Assembly: GCA_000827265.1 (NCBI GenBank)
Contig: KN834751.1
Location: forward strand, 1,164,690 to 1,228,689
Source: Collybiopsis luxurians FD-317 M1
Taxonomy: Eukaryota; Basidiomycota; Agaricomycetes; Agaricales; Omphalotaceae
Length of the DNA: 64,000 nt
Direction of reading: 5' to 3'
Positions 34,480 to 46,333 of this stretch are shown in pieces. Below the pieces are notes generated by a model. That model saw nothing but the letters and a program-made list of their open reading frames with translations, searched no databases and had not been told where the DNA came from. The translations under genes were made by a program, and so were the position numbers. Each line of letters opens with the position of its first letter. Positions within the stretch are counted from its first letter, which is position 1.

Positions 34480-36094
34480 TTCTGTGTGAAAAACAACAGT
34501 TCATTAACAGCTACTCCAATGACAAGAGCTGGCTTCAAACTGCATTCAAGGATATTCTAATTTTAAGCCTTAGTATGTTATTGAATGCCTTCACTCTCCA
34601 TAGCCATGTATTGATCTTCTCCAACATCATAGAAGAAGTCTGTCCCAATGCCTCAGTCAAGCAACTCAGATGGAATGCTGGATTCGCAGATATGTGTACT
34701 GACCACAAGGTTTGTCTTGTGGGATGGCCACAACATCTGAAAGTGCCAGGAGCACTGGGTACCGGGGGGTTGGGACAAATATTGCAAATTCTGGTTCCTG
34801 CACTGAAAGCTCTCATCAAACACCAGATCACGACATGGAAGAAGGAACAAACCAACTTGTCCACCCAAACTCTTCCATTGTACTGGGACAACAGTGACAT
34901 TAGTGACAACAATGATGAGGAGGGAGACAGTGATGGCAGAGAGTTGATGAGGTTTGAGTCTTGGGATGACAGTGAGTATCTCTGTTTTATTTCCCTGATT
35001 GACCCTTATGAGACATCAGAACAGAAGGCTTTCATGCTCAAGGATCAAGGACACATTCCTATTGTGAGAGCAGCATGGGAGGGCAATGAGGAGATTGGCA
35101 AGCCTCTTTGTCTTGTTCATCAATCAAAAAAGTATCAGATGCGGCTCACTAACTGCACCATCCTGGATGATGATGAAGAACTGGAACCAAGGAGGGTAAA
35201 GAAAAGAGGATGCATGAGATGGAAAAGGTGGAGGATGACAAAACAGCTGTACAGATCTCTTGCTTTAAAAAAGTGAAAAAATCTGGAGCACCTGTCAGAG
35301 ATGTCTCTGATGATGCATCTGCTTCTTGTGAGGTCAGCAGTGGTCAGTGTTCATTGTCTTTGGCTTCAGAACAAGTTCAATCAACAGCCAGTGATGAACA
35401 CAAGGTCATTTGCAAGAGCTCTACTCACCATGACGACAGTTCCTCAATGGATCAACATAGTGGTCCTGCAGTTGAGTGGTGCTCTCAAAAGGATACAGAC
35501 AAGTCCAAGGGATGAAAAACAAAAGATGCAGTGAAGTCCTCACATGATGAGAGAGCGCATGATCAGATGACCAAAGTACAAGAGAAACAGACTAAACAGT
35601 CTGCAGATACTTTGAGGAAACATTGCAGGAAGCCCTCAAACAAATCCTCCTGCAAAAAGCAGTCCAGGAGGTCTCAGGAAGCCACACGCAATGTACAGAG
35701 AGATACTTCATGCACAGATAAATTGTCTGCCAAGGCCAGTGGAGAATCATCATCTTTGGATCACCAGAAGCAACACTGACCCCCTAAATCACCTGCGCCT
35801 CATTCCAATCTTGGAATGGAATTAGGTTTACCAGCATGACTGCCACTGGTAATGGAGGGTTCAGACAAAGAGTTGGACAGTTCATCATCAACTGGTACTC
35901 TTCCACCTAGAGCTCAAGAAAAACTTTGCCTGCAAAGCTCAAGTGAGGAAGAGGAACAGAGGCCAACAAAGTGGCATCACATAGCTCACCAAACAGAGGA
36001 CCCAAAGGAAGAGTCCAACCTTTGGAAATGCAAGCACAATAACCTATGGGGCAGTGATGGTCAATTAGCGCACTCATCTACCTTTTCATTGTAG

Positions 36095-37182
36095 ATAACA
36101 CTTCAGGTTCTGATGACCTTTATGCAGTAGAGATATCTTTTTACAATTCAAGCTTATATATATTTGTTACTTTCAATCTGTGTATATTGTTTTAATATGT
36201 CTAGCCATGAAAGGCACTGGCATTGCATTGAATGAGTTTGTATGTAGATATATATAAGTCAATAATGATAGGAATTATAAACACTTAGCATGGTGAAATT
36301 GAGTTGAACAGAAATGGTATCATAGTAGTGTTAAATATAATATGATGTATGGAACAATGGTTTGGTAGTCAGAACAGTTGCCCACCTGTTCCGCTTATTT
36401 ATTTTTTTCCTTATGACTTTAAACATTGATTTCTGGAACTAATGGCTGTATTCAATGTTACTCATTTAACAAACTCATTTGAAATGGAAGGACAGATTCT
36501 GGGAGAGAGACTGCAGCCCTTTGGAAAGATTGCATATGGGCTGCAGCCCCATTAAAATTATCCATGTGGGCTGCAACCCCTTTGAAAAGATTTGATGTGG
36601 GCTGCAGCCTTTTGACCAAAAGGCTAAAAAGGCTGCAGCCCCTTTGGAAAGATCTGATGTGGGTTGCAACCCACCTTTGTATTAAAGGTTAAGTGATCTA
36701 TGTACTGGAGGCATCCCCTGATCCCAATATGCAAATGGTTGAATGCACCTATAGTATACATTCCTGATTTGTGAAGAGAATATAAACACTGTAGTAACAA
36801 TTACTATACTGAATATTAGCATCTTGCCTGCACCCCAACATGAGATCATGTTTGATCAGCACATTTCTGGGGCTTTAAGTGTGGCTAGATGTGATCAAAA
36901 GCCCTTTCTTACATCTGCTTAGGAAAGGGGAAAGAAAAAGAGGACAAACAAGGGAGAAAATTTTATTGAATAATGATCATATTGGCTGGGCTGCAGCACC
37001 CAGAAGCTATCTGGGATATGACATTTGTGGCTGCAGCCCACTCAGCCTTAAGGCTCTGGGCTGGAGCCCTACCTAAATTATGGTGGGCACAGAATGCCCT
37101 GAAGGTACCCCTCTTAGGATAAATATTTCCCTTGAAATAATCATCCTAAGTAGGTCTTGTTAGGTGGCTGCCTGAAGTGGCT
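36095..37182. other. Gene-free region between two decayed genes
   Basis: CpG-poor spacer. It contains a tandem repeat at 36505-36690 and a second CTGCAGCC-rich patch near 36985-37075. No coding frame was accepted. Confidence 0.4.
36505..36690. repeat. Short tandem repeat, unit about 36 bp
   Basis: About five imperfect copies of a unit like ATGTGGGCTGCAGCCCCTTT followed by GGAAAGATCTG. The core GGGCTGCAGCCC is palindromic. Apparent reading frames here come from the repeat. Confidence 0.7.
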
Positions 37183-40100
37183 CAGACATTGAGCAGTATA
37201 TTAACAGTCAATTAACTAATTGGAAATTGAGCTCAAGCCTCTACAATGAAGTTCTCAGCAGTTTGCTTCAGGGAGCTCAAGGACAGTAAGTGACAAGCAA
37301 AGAAGTTCAGCTGGAAGTCTCCTAACTTATTGAATAGATTCCATTGGGTTGCTTGCCAAATTCAATCCCTTCAGATCTTGGAAGCTCTGCAGTTAATTAG
37401 AAAAGCACTGGCCAGGTTGCCCAAAGATTTAGATGCAACTTACCTGGAAATATTACAGAAGATTGATAAAGCATATTTTGATATTGCATACAGCATTATC
37501 ATGTGGCTTCTTTATGCCTATGAGCCGCTGAAGTTAGATCAAGTAGTAGACATTCTTGCAATTGATCTGGAAGCAGAAAAATTTTCTGTAGATGATAGAT
37601 CAATGGGATTGCAAGATGGGCTACACAAGATTATTGACTCTACCTTTGTAGTCATAAACTCATCATGGAGAGGCAATGTGGTTCAGTTTGCCCACATTTC
37701 TGTAAAGGAGTTTTTGATTTCTACACATGAGATGGCTATAGGAGTCAACCTTTTCAGAATTAACAAAGAATTGGGGCATGAATTGATTGCCCAAATGTGT
37801 ATCATTTACCTACTCCAGTTTGATAGCTGGGAGCAATACAACTTTGGAAGGTATCCATTGGCAGCCTATGCTGCAAAAAGCTGGACAAAACATTGTGATG
37901 AGCTACAGTGTGTAGGGGATAAGATTACTAGACTACGTAGAGGCCTTTTTGAGGATTAAAACCCTCAGTTTTTGAATTGGTTGAAATTGTACCAAGTGGA
38001 TGAGACAACCCAGAGCCAAAGAGTACAGCCAAATTTGACATTAGATGACATTCAAAAACCATTATACTATGCAGCATACCTAGGCTGGCTTGAGGTGGTG
38101 CATGAAATTACTGGAGAGCTAGTGCAAAAGGCAGCAGCAAATTGGATACCAACATTGACTGATGAGCATCATTCTGGAGTTGCCCTTAAAAAAAGAAGGA
38201 CCCAAAATGAAATGGATGAGGCTGATCTCTGAGTGCAAGATAGGGCAGATAAGGGGAAGGTAAAAATTATGGAACACAGGAAAAAGATAAAAATTGATAT
38301 AACTACCCAAGGAAGCCAATATGGGACTGCTCTTCAGGCTGCAACTTTTGAAGGCCATCTGGAAGTTGTGGAAAGCCTCCTGGAAATGGGAGCTGATGTG
38401 AATATTGAAGCAGGACAATATGGAACTGCTCTTGGGGCTGCAGTGCATACAGGACACAAGGAAATAGTGAAATGCTTGCTGCAGGCAGGAGCTGATGTGA
38501 ATGCAAAAGTAGGAGAACAATACAGAACTGCTCTTTGGGTTGCAGTATCTTTGGGTTACATGGAGATAGTGGAATGGTTGCTGCAGGCAGGAGCAGATGT
38601 GAATACACAATTAGGAGGACAATATAGAACTGCTCTTGGGGTTGCAGTGCATACAGGACACAAGGAAATAGTGGAATGCTTGCTGCAGGCAGGAGCTGAT
38701 GTGAATGCAAAAGTAGGAGGTCAATATAAAACTGCTCTTGGGGCTGCAGTATCTTTGGGTCACAAGGAAATAGCAGGATGGTTGTTGCAGGCAGGAGCTA
38801 ATGTGAATGCAAAAGTAGGGGGTAAATATAGAACTGCTCTTGTGGCTGCAGCTCATCAGGGTCACAAGGAAATAGTGAAGTGGTTGCTGCAGGAAGGAGC
38901 AGATGTGAATGCACAAGTAGGAGGACAATATGGAACTGCTCTTTGGGCTGCAGTATCTTTGGGTGACAAGAAAATAGTGGAATGGCTGCTGCAGGCAGGA
39001 GCTGATGTGAATGCACAAGTAGGAGGACAATATGGAACTGCTCTTGGGGCTGCAGTTTATCAGGGGCACAAGGAAATAGCAGAATGGTTGCTGCAGGCAG
39101 GAGCTGATGTGAATGCAAGAGTAGGAGGACAATATGGAACTGCTCTTGGAACTGCAGTATCTTTGGGTCACAGGGAAATAGTGGAATAGTTGCTGCAGGA
39201 AGGAGCAGATGTGAATGCACATGTAGGAAGACAATATGGAACTGTTCTTTGGACTGCAGTTGACTGCAGTATCATGGAGTCCCAAGGAAATTTTGGAATG
39301 CTTGCTGCAGGCAGGAGGTGATGTAAATGCACCAGGAGGGGGACAACATGGAACTGCTCTTCAGGCTGCAGCTTATAGGAGTCACAAGGAAATTATGGAA
39401 TGCTTGCTGCAAGCGGGAGCAGATGTAAATGCAACAGGGGGACAACATGGAACTGCTCTTCAGGCTGCAGCTTATAGAGGTCACAAGGAAATTGTGGAAT
39501 GCTTGCTGCAGGCAGGAGCAGATGTAAATGCACCAGGAGGAGAACAATATGGAACTGCCCTCCAGGCTGCAGCTTATAGGAGTGACAAGAAAATAGTGAA
39601 ATGCTTGTTACAGGCACAAGCTAATGTGAATGCACCAGGAGGAGGACAATATCAAACTACCCTCCAACTTGCAGCTTACAGGGGTGTCAGGGAAATAGTG
39701 ACATGCTTGCTGTAGGTAGGACCTGATGTAAATGCAGAATGAGGAGGACCATATGCAACTGCCCTCCAGCTTGCAGCTTATAGGGGTGACAAGAAAGTAG
39801 TGGAAGACTTGTTACAGGCAGGTGCTGATGTGAATGCACAAGGTGGAGGACAATATGGATCTGCCCTTCAACTTGCAGCTTGTAGGGGTGATATACAAAC
39901 AGTGGACTGCTTGCTGCAGGCAGGTGTTGATGTGAATGCACAAGGAGGACCATATGGATCTGCTCTTCAGGCTGCAGCCTGTTCAAGCCACAAGAAAACA
40001 GTGGACTGCTTGCTACAGGCAGGTGCTGATGTAAATGCACAAGGAGTGGGTCATTATGGGACTGTTCTGCAGGCAGCAGTTGCAAACAATAGGAAGACCA

Positions 40101-40830
40101 TAGTAGAATGCTTACTGGAGGCAGGAGCTGATGTAAATGCACAGGGAGGTAGACAATATAGACCTGGTGTTTGAACTGCAGCATCTTTGGGTCACAAGGG
40201 AATAGTGGTCACTAGTTTGTCTTCAGGCAGGAGCTGATGTGTAAGTACAAAGAGAACTATATGAACCTGCTCCTCAGGCTGCAACTTATGGGTAAAGACA
40301 GGCATAGGAGAGCCTTCTTTTTCTTTGATGAGGGAATATGCAAATAAATGCTTGTAAGTAGTTGAGTAATCTATGCAAGTCAATGTGTATTAAGGTATTG
40401 TGCATAATAAGTAAAAGTTCACCAAAAATCATATCTGGAAAGAATAAAAGTAATGTGAGAAACAATTACAGAATCTGCTTAACTCAAAATTGTACACCAA
40501 TATATGTTATACAGACATTCATTGACAAATATTTGCACCACCTGAGTTGGACATTTGCACTAGAATGTCTGCATTCTCAGAACCCCACCTAATTTACTTT
40601 TTGTTATTGTTCTAATCTTATTAGATGTGCAGTAAGTGTACATTGGTTGCAATGTTCCAAAAATGTTCCTGAATTGAATGCACAAGGAGGAGTATATGAC
40701 ACTGCTCTCCAAGCTACAATTAATGCAGATTATGAGGAAATAGTAGAATGCTTGCAGCAGACTGGAGCTGATAGTATTAACATTAAACACACAGGGGGAG
40801 GATATGGGCCTGACCTCCAATTTATCTAGT
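37183..40830 (+). pseudogene. Truncated and broken NLR/ankyrin paralog
   Basis: Homologous to the intact NLR from late exon 4 onward, with the intron before FHWVACQIQSLQ kept. The NACHT core, including the P-loop exon, is missing upstream of 37183. In-frame stops occur at 37957-37959, 38230-38232 and 39187-39189, a frameshift near 39240-39290, and further stops at 39713 and 40172. About 19 ankyrin units can be read, then a gap, then a last unit at about 40672-40800. The first units share a LGAAVSLGHKEIVEWLLQ pattern not seen in the intact gene, so its repeats were homogenised separately. Confidence 0.85.
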
Positions 40831-41224
40831 TGAAAGTAAAATTGTAGAATACTTACCCATGGCTGAGTTTGAGCCTGCCACTTGTTGGAGATATGTATGA
40901 GCAGGCAAAGCTGCACCTAGCCACTCTGTCTATTTTTCCTCTTGTTTCATACTCTGTTCCACTGACGGTCGAGTCAATGGAAGCATTTTTACCTTACTTA
41001 CATATTTCATATCATAGCAACAGCCTCCTCAGAGTTTTCTATCTTACTCTGAGGTGAGCTCAATTATTATATTCTCTCCAACTACATACTGATTATATCT
41101 GTACAGTGATACTAATAAGTATTTCATTAGGTATTCAATATAAAGTTTTCTATCTTACTCTGAGTGATACTAATAAGTATTTCATTAGCTTTAACAGGTT
41201 ATTGGGCTCCCAAATTGCTCAAAA
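40831..41224. other. Region between the NLR pseudogene and the copia element
   Basis: Contains two copies of AGTTTTCTATCTTACTCTGA (about 41031 and 41144) and two of TGATACTAATAAGTATTTCA (about 41107 and 41164). These may be LTR or leader remnants of the downstream copia element; GGTTATTGGGCTCCCAAAT just before the gag could be its primer-binding region. No full LTR was delimited. Confidence 0.35.
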
Positions 41225-42006
41225 ATGTCTACCGCTGTAAATGTGCTTACTGACTCTCTCCCAATGAACATCCCTACTCTTGATCCTACCAGCAGGAACT
41301 GGGCCATTTTTAGCCTCCATTTCATCTCCAGTTTACTGGTGCTGCTACTCACCCTGCCCTCAGTGCCCCCACCACTGCCCTCATTTCTGCCATGGATACC
41401 TGGGAGAAGGATGAGGCTGCAGCTCACAACCTCCTCCTCTCAAAGGTACCTGACTCTGTTGCTCTCAAGCTCAGCAAGCACACTAGCATTGCTGACACTT
41501 GGTTCACCCTTGTTACTGAGTACACCAGAAAGTCCAAATATGCTCAGACTGACCTCCACCAGTCATTCCTCAACTCTTTCTGTAGTGACAGTAACATTCA
41601 TCAGTTTCTTGACAAGCTCGCAGCCAAGAAAGAATCACTTGCCTCAGTCAGTGTTGTTATTGACAATAACAACTATTGTTCAACTATCCTACATGGTATT
41701 CCCCAGAACTATGCTTTATATACTTCCAGCATCCTTGCAACTGCCAAACTCACCAATCCATCTATCACCCTTGACCCTTCTGCCCTTGCTATCACCATTT
41801 CTGAGTACAATTGCTTGGTGCAATGTAAAAATTGTGCAAAATCTCAGAATAGTGGTAAAGGTGATGAAGATGACAAGGCTCTGGCTGTATCACCCTCATC
41901 TGGTAATTGCAAGCCATCTTCAGGACAAGTATGTTGGAAGTGTGGGGAGAAAGGACATTTGAAGAGGGATTGCAAAAAGAAAAGACCAATTTCAGTAAAG
42001 GATTAG
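41225..42006 (+). pseudogene. copia gag remnant with zinc knuckle
   Basis: Frame MSTAVNVLTDSLPMNIP shifts near 41390 into a frame with the UBN2-like region DTWFTLVTEYTRKSKYAQTD and a CCHC knuckle CWKCGEKGHLKRDC, ending at 42006. Gag forms the particle; the knuckle binds RNA. At least one frameshift is needed to link the two parts. Confidence 0.8.
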
Positions 42007-43694
42007 GGAGTGGTGCTAATGCTGTTGAGTCAGATTCAGACTGGGAAGGTGGTGGAGCATTTGCAGTTGATGAAGACAATAGCATGCCTGACCTCACTTC
42101 AGTTTCAGATAGCGATTGGGATGAGTCTTCATGTGCCAGGGACAATTCTGTTTTGGAGCTCAGTGATGGTTAAGTTCTGTTCTCTGATGTCGAGGAGGAT
42201 AGTGCACCAGACTTGCCTGCAGGTCTCAAGGAGGATTGGAGTGATATTCAATTGCTCCATAGCTCCAGCTCTGAGTTGGTCATTTCTGACAGTTCTAGTC
42301 AGCCTGCAGCTGAGTTTTCTGATGCAACCAACTTGCCTTCCTCTGCTCAATCTGAGCTTTACAACTCTGGATGTAGTCATCACATTTCCCCTTACTATGA
42401 TGACTTCACTTCCTTTGAATTGATCCTGCCCAAAAGTTTACACACTGCAAACAAGCAAAGTTTCAGTGCTACTGGTATTGGTTCAATTACTGTCAATGCC
42501 CCCAATGGTATCAATACAATCAAGTTAGAACTTATCAAAGTTCTGTATTCCCCTGAGGTCAGCTATACTCTGGTTTCTATGGGCAAGCTCAATGATCATG
42601 GTTTCTCAACAACCTTTGCAGGTGGCAAGTGTACCATCTATGGTCCCACCGGCAAGTTGGTTGGTGAGGTTGCAAAAAATAGAAGTGGCCTCTATCGTGT
42701 TGATCAAGGAGAAGAAGAGGTGGCAGCGGCTGTGGAGGTGATCAGTTTGGATCAACTTCACTGCCAGATGGGCCATATCTCACCTAAGGTTGCCAGAATG
42801 ATGGTGACTAAGGGTTTTGCTACTGGCATCAAGCTAGACAACACTGGCCCACAAGACATCTTCTGTGAGTCTTGTGTATATGCAAAGGCAATGCATAAGC
42901 CAGTAGCAAAGGAGTGGAAGGAGGAGTCACAAGCTACTTCTTTTGGTGAAGAAGTCCATTCCAATTTGTGAGGTCCTGCTCCAGTCAAGTTGCTTCAGGG
43001 AAAGTGTTACTACATTTCCTTCATCAATGATTCATCCCAATTTGCATACCTTGAATTTCTCTGTAGGAAGAATGAGGCATTCTATGCCTATCTTGAGTAT
43101 GAGGCCTGGGTCAAGACACAGCACAAGGCCAATATCAAGACTCTGCATTCTGACCACAGTGGTGAGTATACTGGCAAAGACTTCATTGTTCACCTTAAAG
43201 ACAACAGCACTCACCAGAAGCTGACTACCCATGATACCCCTCAGTACAATGGCATAGCGGGACATTACAATTGTACCTTGATTGAGAAGGTCTGCACAAT
43301 GCTTCATTCTAGTGGTCTGCCTAAAGCTTTGTGGGCAGAAGTGGTTTGCCATGCCATTTGGGTATTGAATTGTACTTCAATGAAAGCTCTTGACAGTAAG
43401 ACTCCATTGGAGGTGTCAATGGGAAGGAAGCCTGACTTGCAAGAACTTCGGGAGTGGGGTGACAGGGTGTGGGTATGAGTAGAGAAGGGAGATAAGTTTG
43501 GAGGCAGGGTGAAGGAAGGGCATTGGGTTGGTGTTAATGATGCTACCGACAGTGAACAGAAATTGTTTCAGATTTACTGGCCAGATTCACACAGGGTTAC
43601 ACTGGAACAAAACATCTACAGCAATAAGACCTTAACCAAAATCATTCATGTCGAGGGGGAGGATTGGGATTTCAACTTACTGATTTTGAGCTAA
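42007..43694 (+). pseudogene. copia protease and integrase remnant
   Basis: The protease motif reads NSGCSHHISPYYDDF, where the usual catalytic Asp is Asn. The pre-integrase zinc finger is visible (LHCQMGHIS and FCESCVYAKA). A TGA follows at 42969. The integrase continues with TLHSDHSGEYTGKDF and PQYNGIAGHYNCTLIEK, where the expected catalytic Glu region has changed. Further stops at about 43478 and 43692. Confidence 0.8.
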
Positions 43695-43809
43695 CCTCCA
43701 ACTCCAACTCCAGATACTCAAGCTGATATCAAATCCAACACTCAGCTGACAGCTCCTAAACCTGTCTCAATCTCTACAGAACCATCCTCAGCCCCTACAT
43801 ATTGTACTC

Positions 43810-44707
43810 CATCAGGAAAAAAGCCCTATAGCCCAGGCTCATATGGGTTGTCCTCAGGCAGTTTAAGGCTTCTCAGGAGTCCTGGGCTACATAGGCTGCC
43901 CAGGATGCCAAGGGACACCCCCCAAATCCTGTGGAGCCTGAGAGTCCCTGGGGATCCCTGAGGATCCCTGAAGATCCCTGGGGATCTTTCAGGTGTCCTG
44001 AGGCTTCAATATATAAATGTGAAATAATAAAATATACTTTCATCTGTCCTTCTATTTACTCTATATATCCTACTCTTGTATTGCTTTTAATGTACTGTAG
44101 TATTATATTTTATTATAATGGTTTATTGTTATCTATTTTACTAGTCAGTTATTATACTTTAAGTACAGTTTATTATACTAATATAAGCTCTGTATTGACT
44201 TAACATACTTGACCACAGTATATTTGTGTAGTACAAAGGCTATACATATTTACATAATATATATACAATAAGTTATAATAATATTGTGCATGTTTGGACC
44301 ATGGGAAAATTTTTTGATTGTAGACAGTTCACAGTGAGCTCATCATGTGATTCATAAAAAAAGTGAAACCCTCTGCATAATTCTCACCAAATAAATGTTC
44401 TGGTTGTGCATTTACACAAGAATAATGCATAACTATATATTTGCAATTTAATTTTATATAATTTGTAGCATTTAGAATATTCTGCTCCTGGGATCCTCAG
44501 GGAGCCCCAGGGAGCCCCCAAGGACTCTCAGGTTATTTTCAAACATCTTCCAGGGAGCCTAGGAATTGGCCCAAAACCTGGGAACCCTAAGCAACCTAAG
44601 CAACTTGGAGTACCTGAGAGTGCCTGAGGGTTCCTAAGATTTGGCCATTTTCCTGGGCATCCTTAGGCTTCCTGTATTTGCCTGGGCTTAAGGTACTTTT
44701 CCTGATG
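43810..44707. mobile_element. Inverted-repeat element of the CATCAGGAAAA family, 898 bp, inside copia
   Basis: Starts CATCAGGAAAAAAGCCC and ends TACTTTTCCTGATG, flanked by TC (43808-43809 and 44708-44709). It has a 10-bp tandem (CCCTGGGGAT-type) near 43950 and an AT-rich centre. It splits the copia pol region, so it inserted after the copia element. Confidence 0.85.
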
Positions 44708-46333
44708 TCAAAAGCCAAGCCAGTGCATCCTTAACATTATTGAGGGCTGCAGCCATAGTGCTCAGATCCTGTGCAGTGTCCAGCTCCCTGAAAACCCAAT
44801 TCCTGCACAAGTCAAAGAGAAGCTTGAGGGGGAGGGTGAAGCTGATTGGATTATGTTGCTTGAAGACACAAATTTTCTTGAAGAATATGCATTAGCAGCA
44901 GAGACAAGTGATGCCAAAGCTCTTGAACCATGCACCTTGGCTGAAGCTAAACACCATTCCAGTTGGCATTTGTGGAAAGCAGCAATGGAGGAGTTGAAGA
45001 TGCTGAAAGAGATGGGGACTTGGAGAATTGTTGAGAAACCAGAAGGAGTGAACATCATGGGCTCAAAGTGGGTGTTCAAGACAAAGAAGGATGCTGCTGG
45101 TAATGTTGTGAGGTACAAGGCTTGACTGGTCGCACAAGGTTTTTCACAGGTTCCCAGAGTTGACTACTTTGATACCTATGCACCGGTAGCACATCTAGCA
45201 TCTGTATGTGCGGTCCTTGCCCTTGCTGCTTATTTCAGCCTCAAACTTCACCAAATTGACATAAAAGTGGTGTACCTAAATGGAGAACTCACCAGCGAAG
45301 AACAGATCTTCATGCGGCAGCCTCCCAACTTCACTCAACCTGGTACTACTCCCACTTCTCATGTTTGTCACCTCCAGAAAACCCTTTGTGGCTTGAAGCA
45401 AAGCAGACACTGATGATATCAATGGCTGGTGGAAATCCCAGTTGAAAAGTTGATTTTTTGGCAATGTGAAGTGGACCAGGCAGTTTTCTACAACAGGGAA
45501 GGGAGGGACAAAGTGGTGGTTGTGGTACACATTGATGACTGTACAATTGCGGCAGCTTTGTTGACAGCAATTGACAGATTGAAGGAAGGCATTGGAAAGT
45601 TTGTTGAAGTGTTGGACTTAGGGGAACTACATTGGATTCTCAGCATCAGAGTATCCAGGAACTGAGAACTCAGCACAATCTCGCTATCTCAACACTCCTA
45701 CATCAGCTCTATCATACAGCACTATGGCTTTCAGGACCTAAAGCCAGTTTCAATCCCCATGGACCTGAATGTTCTGCTCAATCTCCCACTACCACTGCCA
45801 AAATTGCCGCTACGCGCAATATTCCCTACCATAAGGTCATTGGCTCACTTATGTGGGCTATGTTAGGCACTCGCCCTGACATCTCCTTTGCTGTCACAAC
45901 TCTTTCTTGTTTCACCAAAAACCCAGGGCAGGAACATTGGACTGCCGTCAAGCAAGTATTCAGATACTTGAAGGGGACGCGGGACTTGTGGTTGACATAT
46001 GGAGGACACAGAAATGAGTTGGTTGGGTATACAGATGCTGATGGGAATATGGCCGAGGATAGACATGCCATTGCTGGTTATGCATTCATTCTCAACAGCA
46101 GCACTGTTTCGTGGGCATCTAAACACCAAGAAATTGTCACCCTCTTGACCACTGAATCTGAATACATCGTGCCGACTCACACTGTCAAAGAAGCTTTATG
46201 GCTTTGCAACTTGGCCGTGCATCGCATAACACTGAGATCTTCTGCCTGTTCACTCCTCCCTGTGAGTTCTCACCGAAACTCATCTCTTTCCTGTTGCTCG
46301 CAATATAGGCAAACTTCCAGTCACCTAGGATGA
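44708..46333 (+). pseudogene. copia reverse transcriptase and RNase H remnant
   Basis: RT pieces: WRIVEKPEGVNIMGSKWVFK, then a TGA at 45123, then DYFDTYAPVAHLASV, the LCGLKQS segment and the catalytic HIDDC box (about 45529-45543). The RNase H part has RPDISFAVTTLSCFTKNP, VGYTDADGNMAEDRHAI and TTESEYI, the last normally followed by the final catalytic region. Several frame changes. The 3' end fades near 46.2-46.33 kb. Confidence 0.8.

Larger units (their letters stand above)
31436..36094 (+). pseudogene. Decayed unidentified coding region interrupted by three inserted elements
   Basis: Pieces of one coding-like region on the plus strand remain at 31702-31990, 32205-32860, 33676-34245 and 34480-36094. 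They are separated by three short inverted-repeat elements with intact 2-bp target duplications. The surviving peptide includes MCTDHKVCLVGWPQHLKVPG and ALGTGGLGQ, acidic stretches (EEEEELEETDNDID) and a Ser/Lys-rich C-terminal part (KPSNKSSCKKQSRRSQE). Several stops and shifts are present. I do not recognise the family; it could be a mobile-element protein or a multigene-family protein. Confidence 0.45.
41225..46333 (+). mobile_element. Decayed Ty1/copia retrotransposon with a nested insertion
   Basis: The order gag, protease, integrase, reverse transcriptase, RNase H is that of Ty1/copia. Frames are broken in many places, and a DNA element of 898 bp sits between integrase and reverse transcriptase. 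No clear LTR pair was found. CpG is rare up to about 45.1 kb and common from about 45.8 kb. Confidence 0.85.

Noticed and set aside
38119..40184. Long minus-strand frames across the NLR pseudogene
   Set aside because: Same shadow effect of the ankyrin repeat; no independent evidence of coding.
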